Assembly (NCBI GenBank): GCA_050953425.1
Contig: JBMNMQ010000003.1
Span: 1 to 64,000, forward strand
Reading direction: 5' to 3'
Source: RUG100 sp050953425
GTDB lineage: Bacteria; Bacillota; Clostridia; Peptostreptococcales; Anaerovoracaceae
Length of the DNA stretch: 64,000 nucleotides
Shown: positions 58,259 to 64,000 of the stretch, piece by piece
Layout of the letters: each line of letters opens with the position of its first letter
How positions within the stretch are numbered: position 1 is the stretch's first letter
Program-made: the position numbers and the translations under genes
Notes under the pieces: model-generated
What the model was told of the DNA's origin: nothing
What the model saw: the letters and a program-made list of their open reading frames with translations, nothing else
Database searches by the model: none

Positions 58259-60613
58259 ATGCGAAATTTTGATTTAGTGCGCCCGGAAACCGCCGAGGAA
58301 GCGGCGAACCAGATGGAAGAAGGGGCGGTTTATATGGCAGGCGGCAGTGATCTCCTCGGGGAGCTCAAATCCGATATTCTGCCGGAATATCCGAAAAAAG
58401 TCGTCAGCCTGAAGAAGATTCCGGGTCTTTCCGGCATCGAGTACAGTGACGGGATGCTGAAGATCGGTGCGATGACAACGCTCACGGAACTCTCAAAGAG
58501 TGAGGCGGTGAAAGAGCACGCACCGGCGCTGGCCGAGGCGGCGCACAGCGTCGCGACCCCGCTTGTCCGCAACATGGGCACGATCGGCGGCAATATCTGC
58601 CAGGATGTCCGCTGCTGGTTCTACCGTTATCCGGATGAGATCGGCGGGCGGCTCAACTGCGCGAGAAAGGGCGGCGAGGCCTGCTACGGAATACTCGGCG
58701 ACAACCGGTATCACTCCATCTTCGGCGGCATGAAGACCGGCCTCACGCCGTGCTCGATCGAATGCCCGGCCGGAACGGATATCCCCGGTTACATGGCCGC
58801 GATCCGTGCGGGGGAATGGGACAGGGCGGCGGAGATCATTCTCCGCGCGAATCCGCTCCCGATGCTTACGTCTCGCGTCTGTCCGCACGACTGCCAGTCG
58901 AAATGCAACCAGTGCATGAACGGGGACCCGGTGAGCATTCACTCCGTGGAACGCGCGCTCGGCGACTATATTCTGGAGCACGCCGACACCTTCTATGCGA
59001 AGCCGGAGAAGGAGACCGGAAAGAGGGTTTCCATCGTCGGCGCCGGCCCGGCCGGACTCGCCGCGGCATACTATATGCGGAAAATGGGTCATACCGTGAC
59101 GGTCTATGAGCGTATGGAGGAAGCCGGCGGTGTTCTCATGTACGGAATTCCGGAATACCGTCTGCCAAAGCATTATGTCCGCAGCGTCCAGAAGGCACTG
59201 GAGAATATGGGAATTCACTTCCGCTTCAAGACAAACGTCGGCGAAGATATCACCATTGAAGAGATCGAAAAGCAGAGCGATACGCTGTTCCTCGACACCG
59301 GCGCCTGGAAGCAGCCGATTCTCGGCATCGACGGCGAGAACCTCACGATGTTCGGCCTGAACTTTCTGGTTGAGGTTAAGAAGTTTATGACGAAGCAGAT
59401 CGGGAAAAATGTGCTCGTCTGCGGCGGCGGCAACGTCGCGATGGACGTGTCGCTCACCGCAAAGCGCCTGGGCGCCGACCGGGTGACGCTCGTCTGCCTT
59501 GAGCAGCGGAACGAGATGCCGGCGACCGAGGAAGAGATTCACCGTGCCGAGGAGGAGGGCGTGACCGTCATCAACGGGCAGGGCCTCAGCCGCGTCATCT
59601 ACGACGGCAGGAAAGTGAAAGGCCTCGAGACGAAGCGCTGCGTGGCCGTCCGCGACGCGGAAGGACGGTTCCGCCCGACGTACGATGAGAAGGATCTTTC
59701 CGTCATTCCGGCGGATACGATCATTCTGGCGACCGGACAGCGGGTCGACCTCGATTTTTTCGGTGATCAGTTTAAGAAGGAAGTACAGTCCGCCCGCGGC
59801 CTGATCGAGGTCGGCGAGTACAACAATACACGGAAACCGGGCGTCTACGCCGGCGGCGATGCCGCCACCGGTCCGTCGATCGCGATCAAGGCGGTTCGCG
59901 CCGGCGCCAACGCGGCGAAAAATATGACGGCGTACCTCGGCTTCCCGATGCCGGAGGTCCCGGCGAGTCAGGACTGCCTGCACAGCGATCACGATCGGAT
60001 TCGGCTCGCGCACGGACAGACGGAACCGGACACGCCGATCGAGCAGCGCTGCCTCGACCGTGAGGATTCGACCACGCTCACCCGCGAGGAAGCACGGGAG
60101 GAAGCGGGCCGCTGCATGAACTGCGGCTGCTATTCGGTCAACGCTTCGGACATTACACCGGTTCTCATCATGGCCGGCGCTGTGATCCGCACTTCGAAGA
60201 AGACCGTCGCGGCGAAGGATCTCTTCACGACGAAACTGCGTGTGAAAGACATGCTGGATCCGGATGAGATCGTCGAGGAAATTGACGTGCCGGCGATGGA
60301 CGGTGAAAAGAGTCGTTATAACAAATTCCGCATGCGCGACGCAGTCGACTTTGCGGTCGTGAGCCTGGCGAGCCGCTTCCGCGTCGCGGACGGAAAAATT
60401 GCCGATGCGCATCTCGTGCTCGGCGGCGCGGCGCCGGTTCCGGTTGAACTCACGGAGGCGGAAGAGTTCCTCGCGGGCAGAGCCGCGGATGCGGAGACAG
60501 CGGAAGAGGCAGCGAGGCTGGCGCTCGCCGGCGCAGACCCCTTCGAGAAAAATGCATATAAGGTTCAGATCGCTGAGAGTCTTGTGAAGGAGGCGGTGGA
60601 AGAACTCCGCTGA
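58259..60613 (+). CDS. FAD subunit with inserted GltD/NfnB-like oxidoreductase module
   Basis: A 784-residue fusion. Residues 1-155 are the FAD_binding_5 domain of CO/xanthine dehydrogenase medium subunits (YMAGGSDLLGELK, NMGTIGGNICQD). Residues about 160-625 are an inserted GltD-type module: an Fe-S Cys set (CPAGTDIPGY, CPHDCQSKCNQC), an FAD fold (VGAGPAGLAAAYYMRKMGH), an NAD(P) fold (VCGGGNVAMDVSL) and GGDAATGPSIAIKAV. A MNCGCYSVNASD hinge returns to the C-terminal half of the flavoprotein (TTKLRVKDML, MRDAVDFAVVSLA, LVLGGAAPVPVEL). GGAGG precedes the ATG. It would connect the hydroxylase to NAD(P)H and perhaps ferredoxin. Confidence 0.9.
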   Translation: MRNFDLVRPETAEEAANQMEEGAVYMAGGSDLLGELKSDILPEYPKKVVSLKKIPGLSGIEYSDGMLKIGAMTTLTELSKSEAVKEHAPALAEAAHSVATPLVRNMGTIGGNICQDVRCWFYRYPDEIGGRLNCARKGGEACYGILGDNRYHSIFGGMKTGLTPCSIECPAGTDIPGYMAAIRAGEWDRAAEIILRANPLPMLTSRVCPHDCQSKCNQCMNGDPVSIHSVERALGDYILEHADTFYAKPEKETGKRVSIVGAGPAGLAAAYYMRKMGHTVTVYERMEEAGGVLMYGIPEYRLPKHYVRSVQKALENMGIHFRFKTNVGEDITIEEIEKQSDTLFLDTGAWKQPILGIDGENLTMFGLNFLVEVKKFMTKQIGKNVLVCGGGNVAMDVSLTAKRLGADRVTLVCLEQRNEMPATEEEIHRAEEEGVTVINGQGLSRVIYDGRKVKGLETKRCVAVRDAEGRFRPTYDEKDLSVIPADTIILATGQRVDLDFFGDQFKKEVQSARGLIEVGEYNNTRKPGVYAGGDAATGPSIAIKAVRAGANAAKNMTAYLGFPMPEVPASQDCLHSDHDRIRLAHGQTEPDTPIEQRCLDREDSTTLTREEAREEAGRCMNCGCYSVNASDITPVLIMAGAVIRTSKKTVAAKDLFTTKLRVKDMLDPDEIVEEIDVPAMDGEKSRYNKFRMRDAVDFAVVSLASRFRVADGKIADAHLVLGGAAPVPVELTEAEEFLAGRAADAETAEEAARLALAGADPFEKNAYKVQIAESLVKEAVEELR

Positions 60614-60650
60614 TCGACCGTACAGCATCTGACCCTGATCGTTTCTGAAA

Positions 60651-60716
60651 CAGCTCCGGCTGCATCCGATCTGCCCGAAGCAGAAAAGATGCGGACCGGA
60701 GCTGCTTCCTTTTTTG
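60651..60716 (+). terminator. Terminator of the hydroxylase operon
   Basis: CAGCTCCGG (60651-60659) pairs perfectly with CCGGAGCTG (60696-60704), extended inside by TGCATC / GATGC, and is followed by CTTCCTTTTTT. It lies 38 bases after the stop. Confidence 0.88.
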
Positions 60717-60814
60717 GTGATCGTCTGTTAAAATAACATCATTCAAACGAGAACGAATTACTCTTGTTAAACATTCGGCAGGGAAGGAACCGCCGGCCGG
60801 ACGGAGGTGGGAGA

Positions 60815-61780
60815 ATGCGTTACGGAGCTGTGATCGTGGCTGCGGGAATGTCGATGCGGATGAGACAGATGAAGCAGCAGATGGAAGTCGACCGCATTAC
60901 GCTCGCGAACCGCGTCGTGAAGAAGTTTCAGGACGCCGGGGTGCAGGATATTGTCATGGTGACCGGCTACCGGGCTGCCGATCTCGAAAATTCCCTGAAA
61001 AAACTCGGTATCTGCTTCATCCGCAACGAAAACTACGCGACGACCCGGATGCTCGAGAGCGCAAAGCTCGGCTTTTCCAGGATCCCGTCCGGAGACGGGC
61101 GGGTCTTTTTCTGCCCGGTCGATGTGCCGTTCTTCCGCACCGACACGATCAGGCTTGAGATGGCCCGGAAGGAGCAGATCGTCTATCCAATCTGTCACAA
61201 CCGACTCGGCCATCCGATTCTGATTTCCGCGAAACTGATCCCGTCGATTCTCGCCTACACCGGCGATCACGGTCTCAAGGGTGCGCTGGACTCACTCTAC
61301 ACGCAGAATACCTGTTTCCTCCCGGTCTCCGACGAGGGCGCGGTGATGGATACGGATACGCCGGTGGATCTCGGCTACATCGAGGATCTCGCGGCGGCGC
61401 GGCAGATCCGCCCGGAGGTGCGGCTGCGCCTGTCCCGGGAGGAGCCGTTTTTCGGCTCCGGAACCGTGACACTGCTCCGGCAGATCGATCAGATGCATTC
61501 GGTCCGCCAGGCCTGCGCTTCGATCGGGATGTCCTATTCCAAGGGCTGGGCGGTTGTGCATACGGCGGAGGAAGCGATCGGCTGCCGGCTCGTGAACCGC
61601 GTCGCCGGAGGCAGGCACGGCGGCAGCGCCTCCCTCACTGAGTACGGGCGGAGACTGATCGAGCTCTTTGAGGAACTGGAGAGAAATGTCCGGAAGTTTG
61701 CGGACCGGGAATACTGCCGGATTTTTCCGGCCGGAGATCTCTTCTCCCAGAACAGCCGGGAGGACGGGAAAAAGGGATAA
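60815..61780 (+). CDS. MocA-like nucleotidyltransferase fused to ModE-like HTH
   Basis: About 321 residues, ATG 60815 with GGAGGTGGGAGA upstream. Residues 1-195 are an NTP-transferase domain of the MocA/MobA type (YGAVIVAAGMSMRM, PVDVPFFRTDTIR, NRLGHPILIS). MocA adds CMP to molybdopterin to make the cofactor used by xanthine dehydrogenase-type enzymes. Residues about 210-310 are a ModE-like HTH (RLSREEPFFGSGTVTLL, SVRQACASIGMSYSKGW). The usual Lys-Leu of the LxxGxSxRMG-KxL motif is altered (RMRQMKQQM), so activity should not be taken for granted. It may mature the enzyme encoded upstream. Confidence 0.85.
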   Translation: MRYGAVIVAAGMSMRMRQMKQQMEVDRITLANRVVKKFQDAGVQDIVMVTGYRAADLENSLKKLGICFIRNENYATTRMLESAKLGFSRIPSGDGRVFFCPVDVPFFRTDTIRLEMARKEQIVYPICHNRLGHPILISAKLIPSILAYTGDHGLKGALDSLYTQNTCFLPVSDEGAVMDTDTPVDLGYIEDLAAARQIRPEVRLRLSREEPFFGSGTVTLLRQIDQMHSVRQACASIGMSYSKGWAVVHTAEEAIGCRLVNRVAGGRHGGSASLTEYGRRLIELFEELERNVRKFADREYCRIFPAGDLFSQNSREDGKKG

Positions 61781-61815
61781 TGCAGACAGCGAAATGCGGA
61801 CGCCGGATCCGCTTT

Positions 61816-63249
61816 TCATTCATTCCAGAAATCGGTCTTCTGCTTCAGGCGGATGCCGGATGCGAGGAAATGCGGATCCAGCCCCTTCTTTTTCTGCCGC
61901 ATGTAGTCGCGAAGACAGGCGAACGCCGTGCCGCCGAGAATCAGGATTGACGGCATGTTGGTAACGACCATCAGCCCCTGCATCATATCGGCAAGATCCC
62001 AGACCAGACCGGCCTGCGCGACCGCGCCGGCAAAGACCAGCACGGTGGCAAAAATCCGGAAGGCCATCAGCCCGGTGCGGCTGACGTCCCGGTTGAGGAT
62101 GAAGCGCAGACAGCCCTCGCAGTAGGAATAATTCCCGATCAGGGTCGTGAACGCGAAGAGGGACATCGCCAGGGCGAGGAAGATCGGCCCGAAGCTGCCC
62201 AGTGTGGAATTGAGCGCTCCCTGAACGTATCCGGCGGCATTGGCTGTATCGGCGGTGAGCAGGTATTTGCCGGGATTGACGCCGGTGCTGAGGCACATGA
62301 ATGCCGTCGCGGTACAGATCAGCAGCGTATCGATGAATACCGACAGCATCTGCACCAGACCCTGCTTGGCCGGGTGTGACACGTCCGCCGTGGCCGCGGC
62401 GTTCGGCGCTGACCCCATGCCGGCTTCGTTGGAATAGAGACCGCGCTTGATGCCGTACATCAGGCACGAGCCGGTAAAGCCGCCGAAGATGGCGTGAAAA
62501 TCAAAGGCATCGTGAATAATGCTGCCGAACATGGCGGGGATGTGCCCGGCGTTCATGCATATGACCAGGATGGAAACGACTACATAGATGATACCCATCA
62601 CAGGCACCATGACGCCGGTCACATGCACCAGCCGCCGGGCGCCGCCGATGACGATGATCCCGAACAGAATCGCCAGAATCACGCCGATGATCGCGGGCGT
62701 CACCGAAGCGTTGTAAAATTTGAAAACCCTGAACGTCGACTGCAGGTTGTAGGAAGCCAGCATGTTGTATCCGACGGCGTATGTGCCGAGAACGAAGATG
62801 GCAAAGATGACGCCCAGCCAGCGGGCGTGAAGCGCGTCGCGCATATAGAAGGCCGGTCCGCCGTAGCTGCTGCCGTCCTTGTTTTTCTTTTTATAGATCT
62901 GCGCCAGTGTGGATTCCACGAAAGCGGTGGCGCCGCCGAAAAAGGCGATGATCCACATCCAGAAGATGGCGCCGGGGCCGCCGCAGATGATCGCCGTCGC
63001 GACTCCGATGATGTTGCCGGTGCCGACGCGGGAAGCGGTCGATACCATCAGAGCACCGAACGAAGAGATCCCGTTTTCCGACTTGGGGCGTTCCGTCACC
63101 ACCCGGAAGGTCTCCCCGAACAGCCGCACCTGGATGAATTTCGTGCGAATCGTAAAGTACAAGCCGCCGATCATCAACAGCAGCGGTACCAGCAGCGGAT
63201 GGTACAGAAAATTGCTGACAGCTTTCACAGCGATGTCGATCACGCCCAT
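61816..63249 (-). CDS. AGCS-family sodium/amino-acid symporter
   Basis: About 478 residues, ATG 63249 with GAGGG 6 bases upstream; the longer open frame to 63447 is not supported. About ten membrane helices. Family marks: RVGTGNIIGVATAI, FVESTLAQIYK, YGGPAFYM, GLYSNEAGMGSAPNAAATA, and FTTLIGNYSYCE. AGCS proteins import alanine or glycine with sodium or protons. It is convergent with the MocA-like gene (35-base gap), so it is not part of that operon; a link to purine breakdown (glycine) is possible but not shown. Confidence 0.93.
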   Translation of the reverse strand: MGVIDIAVKAVSNFLYHPLLVPLLLMIGGLYFTIRTKFIQVRLFGETFRVVTERPKSENGISSFGALMVSTASRVGTGNIIGVATAIICGGPGAIFWMWIIAFFGGATAFVESTLAQIYKKKNKDGSSYGGPAFYMRDALHARWLGVIFAIFVLGTYAVGYNMLASYNLQSTFRVFKFYNASVTPAIIGVILAILFGIIVIGGARRLVHVTGVMVPVMGIIYVVVSILVICMNAGHIPAMFGSIIHDAFDFHAIFGGFTGSCLMYGIKRGLYSNEAGMGSAPNAAATADVSHPAKQGLVQMLSVFIDTLLICTATAFMCLSTGVNPGKYLLTADTANAAGYVQGALNSTLGSFGPIFLALAMSLFAFTTLIGNYSYCEGCLRFILNRDVSRTGLMAFRIFATVLVFAGAVAQAGLVWDLADMMQGLMVVTNMPSILILGGTAFACLRDYMRQKKKGLDPHFLASGIRLKQKTDFWNE

Positions 63250-63426
63250 AGTCATTCCCTCGCTTTTCCTGCTATGATATAAAAGAAGCTTGCCGAATTT
63301 AAGCTTTTCGTCACAAACCTTTAAAATTCTACTATAAGATGGCCGCCTCGTCCACTCGAAAATCACGTCATGACCTGCCGCCTCACGATCATCGAAGCAG
63401 GGAATCCTTGAAAAAGAGTGCGGTAT

Positions 63427-63590
63427 ATGCTCAAGTACTGGTATCAATTTATCCCCGAGGCCGCCAGTACGATCGAGATGGGCAGAGGCGATCTATACTA
63501 TGAAAAAATCGTGAAACCCGGCCTGCACGGTTATACGGGAAGTGTTTTTAAAGACATGTGCCGTTACTACACTTTCGAGAAAGGCCTCAG
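63427..63590 (+). pseudogene. C-terminal remnant of a DUF234 ATPase
   Basis: The frame reads LKYWYQFIPEAASTIEMGRG, then YYEKIVKPGLHGYTGSVFKD and MCRYYTFEKG, a pattern typical of the C-terminal (DUF234) domain of archaeal-type ATPases also common in Firmicutes. The N-terminal ATPase is missing and the tail is scrambled (after about 63590). The rest of 63250-63993 has no gene; a TATAAT lies at 63933. Confidence 0.65.
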
Positions 63591-63993
63591 CTGGACGATC
63601 TGTACAAGTCCTGAAAGCGTTTTTCGCGATGGAAGCGTATTGATGAAAAAGTGCAGAATTCTACAGACTTTGATAACGAAGGCAGAGACGAAAACGGCTT
63701 TACCGACATCGGCATTGGTTTTCACAGAAAACGACTGATGCTGATGCAATAACTGAATGTTGACCGCAGCTTGAAAAATTGAACTCTCCGACGGCCCGGG
63801 GCTGCCCCCCCGAGTGCGTTTCGGCGCTTTGCTGACGGAACGCCTGCTTTTGTTTTCTGTTCCGGCGGGACACATTGCATGTATTGAACAAAAATGGTGC
63901 TGCAGACCCATATTCATCGATTCAGATAGATTGTATAATATATGCACGAACCGAATTCGGATAATATAGTTTGAATATTTGGAGAGATCTTCG

Positions 63994-64000
63994 ATGAGTC
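63994..64000 (+). CDS. Start of a further gene (partial)
   Basis: ATGAGT at the end of the window follows TTTGGAGAGATCTTCG, a plausible ribosome site with 9-base spacing. A TATAAT box (63933-63938) lies about 55 bases upstream. Only two codons are visible. Confidence 0.35.

Noticed and set aside
58493..60628. 711-codon minus-strand open frame antisense to the FAD subunit
   Set aside because: A typical shadow frame in high-GC3 coding DNA; His/Arg-rich translation without domains, while the plus strand has clear conserved motifs.
1..64000. tRNA or rRNA genes
   Set aside because: I looked for tRNA T-loop (GGTTCGAATCC-type) and rRNA signatures and saw none that I could support.

Overview
The window looks like a chromosomal segment of a moderately GC-rich, anaerobic, low-GC-lineage Gram-positive (Clostridia-type Firmicute, probably from a gut or oral community). 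I infer this from strong GGAGG ribosome sites, LPXTG-like and BspA-like surface proteins, a Tn1549/CTn-type conjugative element, and a molybdenum-hydroxylase operon of a kind seen in purine-degrading Clostridia. The species cannot be named from the sequence alone.

Region 1 (1 to about 31.98 kb) is one integrative and conjugative element (ICE). It holds small accessory genes and a RadC-like protein (1-2.6 kb), a 30-bp-period operator/iteron array ahead of a toprim protein, an ArdC-like antirestriction protein, and an AbiE-like regulator/nucleotidyltransferase pair (4.7-6.5 kb). A structured oriT candidate (7.05-7.25 kb) precedes MobC, relaxase and PcfB. An AT-rich cargo block (membrane protein, metallo-beta-lactamase-fold hydrolase, nitrilase; 9.7-12.4 kb) splits PcfB from the transfer genes: VirD4, a small pilin-like membrane protein, VirB6-like, DUF5688, PrgI, VirB4 and a two-domain cell-wall hydrolase (12.5-22.2 kb). 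A second cargo block is a serine recombinase, a candidate invertible promoter and a 1310-residue Cna-B adhesin (22.6-27.4 kb). The right end has a sigma-like protein, a long structured non-coding stretch, MazF, an excisionase, a decayed second excisionase, a tyrosine integrase and a MobC-like protein.

Region 2 (32-45 kb) is a graveyard of mobile DNA: an IS481-type and an IS30-type element, a P4-type primase-helicase, and hairpin-rich transfer-origin-like DNA. It also has a type I restriction system collapsed to three fragments, an intact DUF262 (GmrSD-like) protein, a Schlafen/AlbA-type regulator, a large perfect palindrome, a chimeric scar of the AbiE-like and MobC-like genes, a DUF4143 ATPase, and fragments of an IS3 transposase, a Fic protein and another HsdM.

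Region 3 (45-53.7 kb) holds a macro-domain/vWA pair, a BspA/InlB-type surface protein with a decayed relative, a second shortened secreted protein, and an unrecognised four-gene cluster (membrane-anchored HTH coiled-coil protein, 363-residue soluble protein, 61-residue membrane peptide, probable truncated partner) that resembles a defence-type cassette in layout only.

Region 4 (54-64 kb) is probably core chromosome with higher GC: a LysR regulator divergent from a three-subunit molybdenum hydroxylase operon, a MocA-ModE-like fusion, and a convergent AGCS-type sodium/amino-acid symporter. The FAD subunit carries an inserted GltD/NfnB-like NAD(P)H oxidoreductase module, which is the most interesting enzymatic feature. 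A lysR-xdh intergenic tandem repeat and repeated leader motifs suggest local regulation. The window ends with a DUF234 ATPase remnant and the first codons of another gene.
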